A DNA stretch of 64,000 nucleotides from Sphingobacterium sp. UBA7855 (GCA_002500745.1 DLST01000020.1:124001-188000), one strand, 5' to 3'. Numbered from the stretch's first letter, positions 19,032-28,187 are shown. Numbers and translations: made by a program. The notes: generated from the letters alone by a model not told the origin.

Positions 19032-21896
19032 TTATTTTAATTTGACCTGCAAGGCTTTACCGGCATAGGTTACCACTGTGGGTTTTGCTGGTGAAACATC
19101 CAGTCCAACGGCGCTGCTGTCGCTGACAAAAATGAAATTGAACTTTCTTTTGGTCAGCATGCCATCGAAATCACCCTGACGGTTGGCCACTGACAGCGTC
19201 TTTGTCGAATTGTCATAACTGAAATCAATGCGACTATATTTCCCTTTTTCATAATTATAGTTGCTTCCTTCGTCTTCATAGAGTGAAAAATGACCGTTTG
19301 CTCCCGCATAGACATAGACATCCAGTACATCCGGCTTTTTCTCGGCAGTATACTGCATGACCGGTCCAATGGGCACTATTGCTCCGGCTCTGACATAAAC
19401 AGGGATACGTTCGTATGGTGCAGCAACAAGCAGATCCTGCCCACCTGTTACCATCTTGCCACTGTATAGATCATACCAGCTGGTTCCTTTTGGAAAGTGT
19501 ATCTTGCGTGAGCTCGCACCTTTTTCAGTGACAGGACTGATGAGCAAAGATGGTCCCCAAAGGTATTGGTCATTGCGGTCGAATCCATCTTTGTCCTGGG
19601 GGAAATCCATGGCAAGTCCACGTATCATCGAATAGTCTTCAAAAAAAGTCTTCGCGGCAAGACTATAATTATAGGCCAGTAATTTATACCGTAGATTGAT
19701 CGCATAGGTCATGCTTTTATAGGCCGGATGATCCACAGGAGCGATATTATACGGCTCGCGGTAGGGATATTGTCCATGCGCCCTGAATAAAGGCAAGAAT
19801 GCCCCGTATTGGTACCAGCGGCTATTCAGCTCGCGCCACTCCTCCAAGTCTGCTGCATCAGGTTTGTGAAACCTGTTTTCAACCAAAAAGCCACCTGCAT
19901 CCATCGTCCAATAAGGTGTACCGGACATCGAGAAATTGATGCCCCCGGCAATCTGATCTTTCATGTCATGCCATCTCGAAGCAATATCGCCGCTCCAGGC
20001 AGCAGCCGCATAGCGCTGCTGCCCTGCAAAAAAGGATCGCGTCAGAATAAACACCCGTTTGTTAGGATCTGTTTCACGCTGGCCCATATAGATACCCTTG
20101 GCATTTTGCAAAGGGAACGCATTATAGTAGCGAACAGATGATCCTATAGCTGGCTGAAAGACCGATTTACGCTCATCCAGATCAATATTGGAGTGAATAT
20201 CTGGCTCACTCGCATCCATCCACCAGGCATCGATCCCAATTTTGAAAAGATTGTTGTCCAACAATTTCCAGAACCCATCGCGTGCCGCTTTGTTGAAAGG
20301 ATCATAAAATGTCGAGGTATAGCCCTTTCCGATCCAGTCTTTTCTGCCATCATAGATATTTCGCGGATAGATCCATTTGTTGGCTTTAAATTCTTGGTAT
20401 ACGGAAGACTCTTCATTGATTTTGGGCCAGGCCGAAATCATGATCTTAAAGTGCTGATCATGCAGCTTGTTCACCATGGCCTGAGGATCTGGGAAACGCT
20501 TTACATCAAATTTCTGGCTCCCCCAGTCATTTTCAGCCCAGTAAGACCAATCCTGCACAATATTGTCGATTGGAATCTTACGCTTGCGAAATTCAGCTGC
20601 GACCGCTTCAATTTCCGCTTGCGTCTTGTAGCGTTCTCTGCTCTGCCAAAATCCGAAGCTCCAAAGCGGCATAATCGGCGCCTTGCCGGACAAGTGGCGA
20701 TAACCTGCAATGACCTCATCCATTGATGCGCCCTGAACAAAGTAATAATCAATGGCATCGCCAGCTTCCGAATTAAAGGAAAATACGTTTTTACGCGCTT
20801 CTGGGATAGGACTCTGCCAGTTTAAGGTAAAATAAGACTCCCCTCCATCTGGTATCCATTCCATTCGGATCTGGTGGATCTTATCTTTCTGGAGGTCTCT
20901 CTCAATCTCAAAGGTACCTGCATTCCAGGATTGACGCCAGCGTTCGGCGACCTGCTCCCCATCAATCCAGACTTTCATATAACCCGAATATTTAAAATGC
21001 AGCACATGTTTGCCTGTGTAGGGCGAAGAGAAACTTCCGGCATAGATGACTTTGCTTTCGGCCAGATTTACGCCCTTTGGAAACTTGTGCTGATCTGTTA
21101 GGTAGCCATAATCGATGATCGATTCCGGCCGGGATAGATAAACCTCTTCGCCTTTGTTCCGGTTTACATAGGTTGCTGTAAGCCACCCAGCTTCACCTTC
21201 TTTTGACTGCAGCTTAAACGCATTTAGGGGCAATAACGGCCGCACGTCGCCCGCCTTTGTAATGGAGTAATTGTGCCATAAAATACCATAGTTATTGGTG
21301 GACAGTAAAAAGGGGATTCCGATTTCTGTATTATATTGCAACAGCGAAACCTGTTTTCCGCGGTTATAGTTCATCACCGCATTCTGATGTTGGCCGAGTC
21401 CATAGATCCCTTCTTCCGCATTGACAATAAAGTCTTGGTTAATGTGATAAAATGCATCACCTTGATAACTATTGGCTAAGAAAGAACTCGAATTCCGCTT
21501 TGCTTCTTTAAAGATGGATTGCCCCTTAAGATCAAAAAATTCCAATTTACCATTTATCAAGGAAACCACTGCCTGCATATTGGCCGTTTGTACATTTACC
21601 GTCGAGTCGGTCGAGCTTACCGCAAGTGATTTTACTTGCCGGCGCAGTGAATCGACGATCACTAAGCTTGTTTGTCCTGGTAAGGCTGCACCAGCCGGAA
21701 CAGCTGTGACACGCACAATCTTGTCGGTCACGACATCCAAATAAATATCCTGATCAATGGAGGTCTCCGAATTTTTGAAGCTGACCTTAATACCAGAAGG
21801 CATTTTTTCATAATGAGCTTTATTGGCTTGGGTAAATCCCTGCTGCACGATTGCGAAGAGCATCAAACCACTTAAAGCGTACGTTAAGTTGCGCAT
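19032..21896 (-). CDS. GH31 glycoside hydrolase with PA14 insert, alpha-xylosidase-like
   Basis: A 954-residue family 31 hydrolase with a signal peptide. After an N-terminal beta-sandwich, a PA14 module (about 225-365; pattern YSGYMKVWIDGEQVAERW) is inserted. Then comes the TIM barrel with the nucleophile in DAWWMDASEPD (Asp561). The PA14 insert is known from alpha-xylosidases acting on xyloglucan oligosaccharides, such as Cellvibrio Xyl31A. That gives the likely role: release of alpha-xylose from the non-reducing end. Alpha-glucosidase activity cannot be excluded. It is the first gene of the operon, with a leader of about 60 bases after a -7 element and paired repeats. Confidence 0.88.
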   Translation of the reverse strand: MRNLTYALSGLMLFAIVQQGFTQANKAHYEKMPSGIKVSFKNSETSIDQDIYLDVVTDKIVRVTAVPAGAALPGQTSLVIVDSLRRQVKSLAVSSTDSTVNVQTANMQAVVSLINGKLEFFDLKGQSIFKEAKRNSSSFLANSYQGDAFYHINQDFIVNAEEGIYGLGQHQNAVMNYNRGKQVSLLQYNTEIGIPFLLSTNNYGILWHNYSITKAGDVRPLLPLNAFKLQSKEGEAGWLTATYVNRNKGEEVYLSRPESIIDYGYLTDQHKFPKGVNLAESKVIYAGSFSSPYTGKHVLHFKYSGYMKVWIDGEQVAERWRQSWNAGTFEIERDLQKDKIHQIRMEWIPDGGESYFTLNWQSPIPEARKNVFSFNSEAGDAIDYYFVQGASMDEVIAGYRHLSGKAPIMPLWSFGFWQSRERYKTQAEIEAVAAEFRKRKIPIDNIVQDWSYWAENDWGSQKFDVKRFPDPQAMVNKLHDQHFKIMISAWPKINEESSVYQEFKANKWIYPRNIYDGRKDWIGKGYTSTFYDPFNKAARDGFWKLLDNNLFKIGIDAWWMDASEPDIHSNIDLDERKSVFQPAIGSSVRYYNAFPLQNAKGIYMGQRETDPNKRVFILTRSFFAGQQRYAAAAWSGDIASRWHDMKDQIAGGINFSMSGTPYWTMDAGGFLVENRFHKPDAADLEEWRELNSRWYQYGAFLPLFRAHGQYPYREPYNIAPVDHPAYKSMTYAINLRYKLLAYNYSLAAKTFFEDYSMIRGLAMDFPQDKDGFDRNDQYLWGPSLLISPVTEKGASSRKIHFPKGTSWYDLYSGKMVTGGQDLLVAAPYERIPVYVRAGAIVPIGPVMQYTAEKKPDVLDVYVYAGANGHFSLYEDEGSNYNYEKGKYSRIDFSYDNSTKTLSVANRQGDFDGMLTKRKFNFIFVSDSSAVGLDVSPAKPTVVTYAGKALQVKLK

Positions 21897-21965
21897 TTAA
21901 ATAAGATTTACTGGTTATTATATTCCCTTGGTTATTACGTGTCCTTTCCTATTGAAAGAACAGAT

Positions 21966-21973
21966 CAAATATA
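21966..21973 (-). promoter_or_regulatory. -7 element of the GH31-SusC-SusD operon
   Basis: The minus strand reads TATATTTG, a full match to TAnnTTTG. No TTTG is found at the -33 position. The place is taken by a palindrome and direct repeats, as expected for a promoter that depends on an activator. Confidence 0.5.
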
Positions 21974-21978
21974 AAATG

Positions 21979-21988
21979 CAACCGGTTG
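21979..21988. promoter_or_regulatory. Palindromic candidate operator CAACCGGTTG
   Basis: A perfect ten-base palindrome between the -7 element and the direct repeats. Its ACCGGT core resembles LacI-type operators, but no LacI gene is in the window. Confidence 0.35.
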
Positions 21989-21993
21989 TATAA

Positions 21994-22035
21994 GGGGTAT
22001 GTTTTGTTAACTTTTAGGGGTTATTTTGTTAACTT
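21994..22035. repeat. Paired direct repeats, candidate binding site of the hybrid regulator
   Basis: Two copies of a motif with GGGGT, a three-base variable part and TTTGTTAACTT: 21994-22013 and 22017-22035. The copies are 22-23 bases apart, two helical turns, and centre roughly 35-75 bases upstream of the predicted transcript start. This is the arrangement expected for a dimeric AraC-type activator. Confidence 0.55.
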
Positions 22036-22078
22036 ATGCGGTAAGATATGCAGACGACATTGCCACTAAACCATTTAT

Positions 22079-25000
22079 TTATAAGCTTTTTCGATAAAAA
22101 GACGGCAGGTTACCAAATGCAGATTTAAAATATTTGCTGAATTGTTTCGGATTTCCGAATCCAACTTCATAAGCGATTTCAGCCATCGATAATTTCGAGT
22201 TCTGAACCAGATGCATGGCACGCTTGAGCCGTATATGTCGGATGTATTCCATCGGTGAATAACCTGTGATGGCAAGCACCTTTTTATAAAGCCCTACGCG
22301 CGTGAGGTTCATTCTTTTGGCTAGTAGTTCGACAGAAAGCGAAGAGTCACTGAGATCCTGTTCAATTTCCTTTACAAGCAAACGGATAAACTGTTCATCA
22401 GCAGATACGATATCGGGCTGCGCCAGATTAACGTTGATCTGTTTTTTATACCGTTTTACCAACGTCTGCTGCTGATGGAGTATCTGCGCCAATTTTGAAC
22501 GCAGTAGACTGATATTAAAAGGTTTGTTTATATAATCTGTTGCACCGGCCTGTAAGGCCTCCAGTTCAATCTTCTGATTGACTACCGCAGTTACAATCAG
22601 CACAGGGATATGAACCAACTTAGCCTGGGCTTTTATAAAGCGGCAAAAATCCAGTCCGCTCTCTCCTGGCAGACTGAGATCGGTGATGATAAGATCGACC
22701 TGCTGCTTGCTTAGGATCAATTTTGCATCATTAATACTTTGTGCAGCGTGAATTAGGTAGACCGAACTCAGGGTTCGCTCCAAGTAATGAAGGAAATCAA
22801 TATCATCTTCCACCAATAAAATAGCGGGTTTATCCTGCTTACTGCTTTCGACGGGATCGGCGCTCGCTACGGCCTTATTTATGGGCAACTGAACATTAAA
22901 TGTCGTCCAGTGCGCATTGCTACTCAGCCTGATATTTCCACTCAAGAATTCGACATAGTCTTTGACAATAGAAAGCCCGATGCCTGTACCTTGATTCAGT
23001 TTTCCATTTGGCACATCTAGTTGTATGTAACGTTCAAAAACGCGGGCCTGTAAATTTTCGGGAATCGCTATACCCTGATTTTGAACTTCAATACACAGTA
23101 TCTTTTCTGTTTCTTGTTCAGTGATTTCGGCACTGAATGCCACAATGCCGGATACTGGGCTAAATTTGACCGCATTTGACATCAGATTGAAAATAATGCT
23201 TTCCAATTTGTTTTTGTCAAACCAGGACAGATAGGTGTCTGGAGCGATATTGACCTGTAACGAGATCTGATTTCTTTGAGCTATCCCGGCGAAGGCATCG
23301 AGCTGTTCGCGGATAAATCCCATGAGGTCCCCATACGCTTCATTCAGTTCAAGTTCACTTTTCTCCAATTTTCTAAAGTCCAGCAGCTGGTTGACCAATT
23401 TAAGCAGGCGGTCTGCATTCTTCTTGATTAAGTTTAGGTCGGCTTTTTTTTCTGGATGCTGTTCTTCATCCAGCAGCTGCTGTGTTGGGGTTAGAATCAA
23501 GCTTATCGGAGTCCTGAATTCATGACTTATATTGGTAAAGAAACGTGTTTTCAACGCATCCAGTTCCTTTGCCTGTGCAGCCTGTTCCTGAGCGAGGTAA
23601 AGTTGATTACGCGTCCTGACACGCAGTTTTGTCAAATAAAAATAAGCCCATAGGACGACTAGTATCAAACCGGCATAAAAAAGAAAGGCCATTGTTGAAC
23701 GCCAAAACGGTGGCTGTATATCGATTGTCAAAAGTAGTACACCATCTGACCAGCTACTTGAATCGATAGCATGCCGTATATACAAGCTGTAGCTACGGGT
23801 GTCCAGATTGGTAAAACTGGCCCGCATGGTTCCCGGTTCAAAATCAAACCATTCATCACTTAGACCAGCAAGCTGATATTGGTAGAGTCCATTATGTTGC
23901 TGTAGGTAGTCAAAGGTTGAGAACTCCAGCGAAATGGCATTGAGGTTGTACGGAAGCCTCAGTTCCTTAAGATTATTCAGGGCTCGATCGTAAATGACCC
24001 GGCCCGAAAATTCTTCACCTACGGCTACCCGCTTGTTGAATAAATAGAGATTGGACAAAAGCGGCAAGATCAGTTCACTTTCGTGGCCAATTTTCGCAGG
24101 ATCAATAAAATTGAACCCCTTTGGCCCACCAAAGACAAGCCTTCCGTCCCGCATTTTTAAAGCAGCGTTTTCATTGAATAAATTCCCTTGAAGGCCCAAT
24201 TCCTGCGTAAAATTGCGGATGATAAACTTCTCTGCCTGTCCTGTACCGACAATCGCCGACAGGCCTTTGTTTGTGGAAGCCCAAACATCACCTTGATCAT
24301 CGACCAAGAGTGCCAGGATTGCATCGTCGCTAAGCCCATCTTGCTGTGTAAGATAGCTTATTTTGGTACCATCGATTACATGCAGTCCCTCTTGTGTCGC
24401 TACCCAAATACGACCGGCTTTGTCCTCTTTGATATCATAAATTAGATCATTCATGAGTTTCATAGGCGAACTGGATGTATTGATATAAGTAATCTTCTCG
24501 TCGGGGGCCAACAATGCCAATCCTGTAGCTGTGCCGATCCAGAGACGTTTTTTTGAATCCTCAAATAAGACAGAGATATAATTGCTGTTGATGGTTTGGC
24601 CCTGCCGTGTATATGTTTTCGAAAACTGTGCTGTTTTTTTATCAAACAGGTACAGGCCGGTACTTAGCGTTCCTATCCATAGCCGATGTTGACTATCTTC
24701 ATAGATCTCCCATACACTATCATCATTCAATTTCCCGGGGGCCGAGTCACGGTGGAAAACCTTAAAACTTTTGCCGTCAAATCGACACATACCACCTCGA
24801 TAAGTTCCTATCCACAGCCTGTCTTCCGCATCCAGCAATAAGGAAACAATCACGTTGCTGCTCAAACTATTGGGATCCTGAGGATCATGCAGGTATTGCG
24901 TAAAGGTTTTCTGACTGAGATCATAATAGAGCAATCCCCCACCATTTGTCCCAATCCAGAGATTACCCTTTCGATCCTGTACAAACTTATTGACATCGTC

Positions 25001-26089
25001 AAAGGGAAGTGATTTGGGAAGTCCAGGATAGTTCTTGACTAAGGAGAATAATAACAAGTTGGGATGATAATAACTGATGCCGCCTTTGTATGTTCCCGTC
25101 CAGATAATACCTGACTTATCCCGATATAAAGCCGTTATGCTATTGTAAGGTAGGCTTCGTAAATCATATTTATCGTTACCGATGATTTGTACACTTTTTG
25201 TTTTTTTATCATAAACATTGATCCCACCATGGTCAGTTCCTAGCCAGAGGTGCCCTTGATCATCTTGCACGATATTGCCTACAAAAGGATTGGACAGTTC
25301 TTTTTGGAGGTGTTGAATTGAGCCATCTTTCGGGTCAAGCCAGTATACACCAATTGGAATGTCTTTTGAGAAAACCCATATCGCCCCTTCCCGGTCGGCA
25401 AATAGATTATAATTTACCAGCTTATTGCTGATCGGCAATAGGCTGGTTTTGGTACTTCGCAATGATTTGGTATCGATGTGGCCCAACAGGCCATTTTCGT
25501 AGATCACCCAGATCGTGTGCCCTTGACCAGCTATCACATCAGCGATTCGGTTGTTTTTTGTCAACGACGGTACAGTACGATAGGTTTTCTTTAGACTATC
25601 GTACAAGATCAGCGAACGATCGCTATACAATAGTGCAAAGATCTGCCCTTCCAGCTGTCTTATCGTATGTACGTCTTTGACGGGCAACTTTAAGCGGGTC
25701 AGTATGGAATCAAGCTGCTGGATGATAATACCTGAGCGCTGATCATACACATTCATCCGGTTGCTGGTACGAATCCATACATTGCCTTCTGGTCCCTCAA
25801 AGATTGCGGAAATTGCATTTCCACTCAGGCCGGTACGTTTATTGGCGGAATAGCGAAAATTTGTGAATTGCGTCCCATCAAATCGGCTCAGACCAGATTC
25901 GGTACCAAACCAGAGGTAATTGTACTTATCCCTGAGTGCACAATTGACATGATTATGGACCAGGCCCTGATCAGAGGTTAAGGTTTTAAACGCATAGGTA
26001 TTGACCTGGCTCCAAACTGAAGATTGCCCTAAGAAAAGGAAAAGAAAGAGTTGGAGATAAGCGAATAAAAAAGACTTAAGCTGCTGCAT
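22079..26089 (-). CDS. Hybrid two-component system regulator (periplasmic propeller sensor, kinase, receiver, AraC output)
   Basis: A 1336-residue one-protein sensor-regulator. Signal peptide, then many propeller repeats (Reg_prop, with 'LWIGT..GGL' phrases) to about residue 690, a Y_Y_Y domain (about 700-780), one membrane helix (about 795-815), HisKA with SHEFRTP (His856), HATPase, receiver with phospho-acceptor Asp1137 (ITDLSLPGESG), and a C-terminal AraC helix-turn-helix (about 1230-1336). Such proteins bind a specific oligosaccharide in the periplasm and switch on the adjacent utilisation locus. It lies 182 bases upstream of GH31 on the same strand. The direct repeats at 21994-22035 are its likely target. 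Confidence 0.95.
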   Translation of the reverse strand: MQQLKSFLFAYLQLFLFLFLGQSSVWSQVNTYAFKTLTSDQGLVHNHVNCALRDKYNYLWFGTESGLSRFDGTQFTNFRYSANKRTGLSGNAISAIFEGPEGNVWIRTSNRMNVYDQRSGIIIQQLDSILTRLKLPVKDVHTIRQLEGQIFALLYSDRSLILYDSLKKTYRTVPSLTKNNRIADVIAGQGHTIWVIYENGLLGHIDTKSLRSTKTSLLPISNKLVNYNLFADREGAIWVFSKDIPIGVYWLDPKDGSIQHLQKELSNPFVGNIVQDDQGHLWLGTDHGGINVYDKKTKSVQIIGNDKYDLRSLPYNSITALYRDKSGIIWTGTYKGGISYYHPNLLLFSLVKNYPGLPKSLPFDDVNKFVQDRKGNLWIGTNGGGLLYYDLSQKTFTQYLHDPQDPNSLSSNVIVSLLLDAEDRLWIGTYRGGMCRFDGKSFKVFHRDSAPGKLNDDSVWEIYEDSQHRLWIGTLSTGLYLFDKKTAQFSKTYTRQGQTINSNYISVLFEDSKKRLWIGTATGLALLAPDEKITYINTSSSPMKLMNDLIYDIKEDKAGRIWVATQEGLHVIDGTKISYLTQQDGLSDDAILALLVDDQGDVWASTNKGLSAIVGTGQAEKFIIRNFTQELGLQGNLFNENAALKMRDGRLVFGGPKGFNFIDPAKIGHESELILPLLSNLYLFNKRVAVGEEFSGRVIYDRALNNLKELRLPYNLNAISLEFSTFDYLQQHNGLYQYQLAGLSDEWFDFEPGTMRASFTNLDTRSYSLYIRHAIDSSSWSDGVLLLTIDIQPPFWRSTMAFLFYAGLILVVLWAYFYLTKLRVRTRNQLYLAQEQAAQAKELDALKTRFFTNISHEFRTPISLILTPTQQLLDEEQHPEKKADLNLIKKNADRLLKLVNQLLDFRKLEKSELELNEAYGDLMGFIREQLDAFAGIAQRNQISLQVNIAPDTYLSWFDKNKLESIIFNLMSNAVKFSPVSGIVAFSAEITEQETEKILCIEVQNQGIAIPENLQARVFERYIQLDVPNGKLNQGTGIGLSIVKDYVEFLSGNIRLSSNAHWTTFNVQLPINKAVASADPVESSKQDKPAILLVEDDIDFLHYLERTLSSVYLIHAAQSINDAKLILSKQQVDLIITDLSLPGESGLDFCRFIKAQAKLVHIPVLIVTAVVNQKIELEALQAGATDYINKPFNISLLRSKLAQILHQQQTLVKRYKKQINVNLAQPDIVSADEQFIRLLVKEIEQDLSDSSLSVELLAKRMNLTRVGLYKKVLAITGYSPMEYIRHIRLKRAMHLVQNSKLSMAEIAYEVGFGNPKQFSKYFKSAFGNLPSFYRKSL

Positions 26090-26127
26090 TGGTTATCATC
26101 TCCCCAATGATACAAAAATTGAGTAAA

Positions 26128-26145
26128 TACAGCAAATCTGCTGTA
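26128..26145. repeat. Perfect inverted repeat upstream of the hybrid regulator gene
   Basis: Arms TACAGCA (26128-26134) and TGCTGTA (26139-26145) around AATC. It lies about 39 bases upstream of the regulator start. It could be an operator or a hairpin in the leader. Confidence 0.4.
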
Positions 26146-26297
26146 CGATTTCAGGCGTGTAACTCCTACATTGACTCATTTCTATGGTTTAAGACGGGAT
26201 AATGTCAATCTTGATGTGTCATCTCTGGTAACATCAATTTAAAGTTTTTTGAACAATTTGAATTGAGGAACTGTTCAACTAATAAAAGATTAGAGCA

Positions 26298-26597
26298 ATG
26301 TATACACGAATTGGATTAATGATCACTGCAGCAGCAGGTGTTGCTGCATTTATTTACAGTCGCTGGAAAAAACGATTTGTAAATATCAATACGGAGAAAG
26401 AACATCAATACGAAAAGAGCAATCTATCCTCTCCACCTAAATGGTACAATCAGATTAAAAACCTACCAGACGTAGACGCTACAGATATTGTTTCATTGCA
26501 GTATGCTAATTCACCCATATCTTCCAAAGGGAATGAGATTGTACACAACCTCGTTCAACAGGTGCCCTACCACCAAAAAGGGAAAAGGCATAAATAG
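26298..26597 (+). CDS. Small single-pass membrane protein, unknown
   Basis: A 99-residue protein with one N-terminal helix (about 5-23, IGLMITAAAGVAAFIYSRW) followed by a basic, polar tail. The layout resembles small inner-membrane anchors of the YtxH type, but no family signature is present. It is divergent from the hybrid regulator gene. The start is the first ATG after an A/G-rich leader (aaaagattagagca). The function is unknown. Confidence 0.5.
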   Translation: MYTRIGLMITAAAGVAAFIYSRWKKRFVNINTEKEHQYEKSNLSSPPKWYNQIKNLPDVDATDIVSLQYANSPISSKGNEIVHNLVQQVPYHQKGKRHK

Positions 26598-26610
26598 GAG
26601 GATTACGTTA

Positions 26611-26781
26611 ATGAGAATTAAAAGGGCCTCTAAATCTCGCTTCAAAACCGACTTGCCTACTTTGATCGTTTCTACAACGACGATATCTCTTAATTTTAGA
26701 GGATCTATTGTTAACGGATTCCGATTCAAAAAAAATAAGAAAAAATTGAAAATGATTACGTCTCTAATTTTTTCTATGTGA
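26611..26781 (+). CDS. Very small basic ORF, doubtful
   Basis: A 56-codon frame rich in Lys and Arg. It has an AGGAGG stretch about ten bases before the ATG and begins 13 bases after the stop of the preceding gene. No family is recognised, and the AT-rich composition makes chance likely. Confidence 0.2.
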   Translation: MRIKRASKSRFKTDLPTLIVSTTTISLNFRGSIVNGFRFKKNKKKLKMITSLIFSM

Positions 26782-26789
26782 CCGGTTAA

Positions 26790-26840
26790 TAATGTTTTCA
26801 AATAACAAAGAAGTATCTTGATGGTTATTTGAAAACATTA
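26790..26840. repeat. 17-base perfect inverted repeat
   Basis: Arms 26790-26806 (starting TAATGTTTTC) and 26824-26840 (ending GAAAACATTA) are perfectly complementary with a 17-base loop. It lies between convergent genes, so a bidirectional terminator is possible. Neither side has a proper T-run. Confidence 0.6.
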
Positions 26841-26957
26841 AAACGACCAATCTAGAAAAGGAAATTTAACTATTGAATGGCGGCGATATTGATTGTGTCT
26901 TTCAATTTAAAAATAATGTGATTTCACAACAGAGATTAGCGATATCTATATCTTTAA

Positions 26958-27659
26958 CTAAAGCAAGATTGGTAGCAGTTGATTTAAACTGTCTATCTGT
27001 AGAAAACTACTCCGCTTTATTTCATTGCTTGCTTGTTCATGGGACCACGTTATGTGATACGGAATATGTATTGCCTGTGCACCAATTTCCAAAACGGGTA
27101 AAATATCGGAATTTATTGAATTTCCTATCATCATGAAATTCTCAACCGGACAGTCAATTTTGCTTAACAATTTCGTATAATCCTCACTTTTTTTGTTACT
27201 CATAATCTCAACATGATGAAAATATTTTTGAAGAGGCGAATTCTTCAACTTTCTCTCCTGATCCAACAAATCGCCCTTTGTCGCTACAATCAATTTGTAA
27301 TGTGCACTAAGTTGTACCAAAGTATCCTCTATGCCATCCAATAATTCAATCGGCATTTTTAATAAACACTGTCCAATTTCTATAATTTTGTTTACTGTGC
27401 TCAAAGGCAGTTGGCCAGCAGAAATACGGCTGGCAGTTTCTATCATACAAAGAATAAAACCTTTTACGCCATATCCGTAAAGCGACAGGTTGTTCATTTC
27501 CGTCTTAAATAGTTCCTGTGAAATTGCATGCTGCGGAAGATAGTTCTCCAGCAGTGCGCAGAAATCATGTTCTGCTTTTTGAAAATAGGGTTCATTTACC
27601 CATAATGTATCATCAGCATCAAAGGCAATGATTTTAATCGCGTCTTTATTAACAGTCAT
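26958..27659 (-). CDS. HAD-superfamily phosphatase
   Basis: A 233-residue haloacid-dehalogenase-type hydrolase. Motif I is FDADDTLW (nucleophile Asp14, acid Asp16). Motif II is VATKGD and motif III/IV the IGNSINSD segment with the final Asp. A helical cap lies between motifs I and II. The layout is close to the YjjG/pyrimidine-nucleotidase-like subgroup, which removes phosphate from small molecules. The substrate is unknown. It begins 23 bases after the Nudix gene and is probably co-transcribed, suggesting joint nucleotide housecleaning. Confidence 0.82.
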   Translation of the reverse strand: MTVNKDAIKIIAFDADDTLWVNEPYFQKAEHDFCALLENYLPQHAISQELFKTEMNNLSLYGYGVKGFILCMIETASRISAGQLPLSTVNKIIEIGQCLLKMPIELLDGIEDTLVQLSAHYKLIVATKGDLLDQERKLKNSPLQKYFHHVEIMSNKKSEDYTKLLSKIDCPVENFMMIGNSINSDILPVLEIGAQAIHIPYHITWSHEQASNEIKRSSFLQIDSLNQLLPILL

Positions 27660-27682
27660 TTTTCTTACTCAATTAAAGCATT

Positions 27683-28171
27683 CTAAATAAGCTTAGTATT
27701 ACTATACTGCTCCCATAGCCCCGTCAAGTTCACGGCTGAGTCATAGGTAGCATTAAGGGCGAAATGCTTTTTCTTTCCCACATAATCATAGATATAGAGA
27801 TCGGTTATTGGCGTCGGAATAGCGGATAAATCCGCCGCTGAAATCCATTCTAAATCTCCTTCATTACAATACGGTACATCGACAAATTCGATGTCTGATA
27901 CATATACGTAACTGATCCAGTTGTAATTAACTGGAGAAGTTTCTGTCAAAATACCACAAAACTGTTTTGAAGTTATATGGATACCTGTTTCTTCGAAAAC
28001 CTCTCGCTCAACAGCTGCATCCGGATTTTCAAAGGGGTCTATTTTTCCACCAACAGGAACGTACATATCCTTGTTAGGTTCTTTTAAGCGTCTTAATAAT
28101 AGGAATTTATCTTTATTTCTCAAGATACATAGTGTTGCGACTCGTTTCAAACCGATCACTTCGTTCTCCAT
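27683..28171 (-). CDS. Nudix hydrolase
   Basis: A 162-residue protein with a complete Nudix box, G42-x5-E-x7-REVFEETGI64, binding the divalent metal for hydrolysis of nucleoside-diphosphate-X compounds. An early strand (VATLCILRNKDKFLLLRR) and the 'VPVGGK' loop are typical of MutT/8-oxo-dGTPase-like members. The true substrate is unknown. It is the first gene of a two-gene unit with the HAD phosphatase and is preceded by a good promoter at 28188-28219. Confidence 0.87.
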   Translation of the reverse strand: MENEVIGLKRVATLCILRNKDKFLLLRRLKEPNKDMYVPVGGKIDPFENPDAAVEREVFEETGIHITSKQFCGILTETSPVNYNWISYVYVSDIEFVDVPYCNEGDLEWISAADLSAIPTPITDLYIYDYVGKKKHFALNATYDSAVNLTGLWEQYSNTKLI

Positions 28172-28187
28172 CTTTTTCTGTTTCTAA

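Larger units (their letters stand above)
26598..26957. other. Intergenic region with long inverted repeat
   Basis: A 360-base gap between convergent genes. It contains only the doubtful small ORF at 26611-26781 and the perfect inverted repeat at 26790-26840. Nothing else was recognised. Confidence 0.4.

Noticed and set aside
20193..20726. Long plus-strand frame of 177 codons opposite the GH31 gene
   Set aside because: Antisense to a well-supported glycosidase. No domain, and the frame is explained by codon bias of the real gene.
26488..26781. Longer version of the small plus-strand frame overlapping the 99-residue gene
   Set aside because: It overlaps another reading frame for over 100 bases. 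Only the part from 26611 is worth even weak mention.
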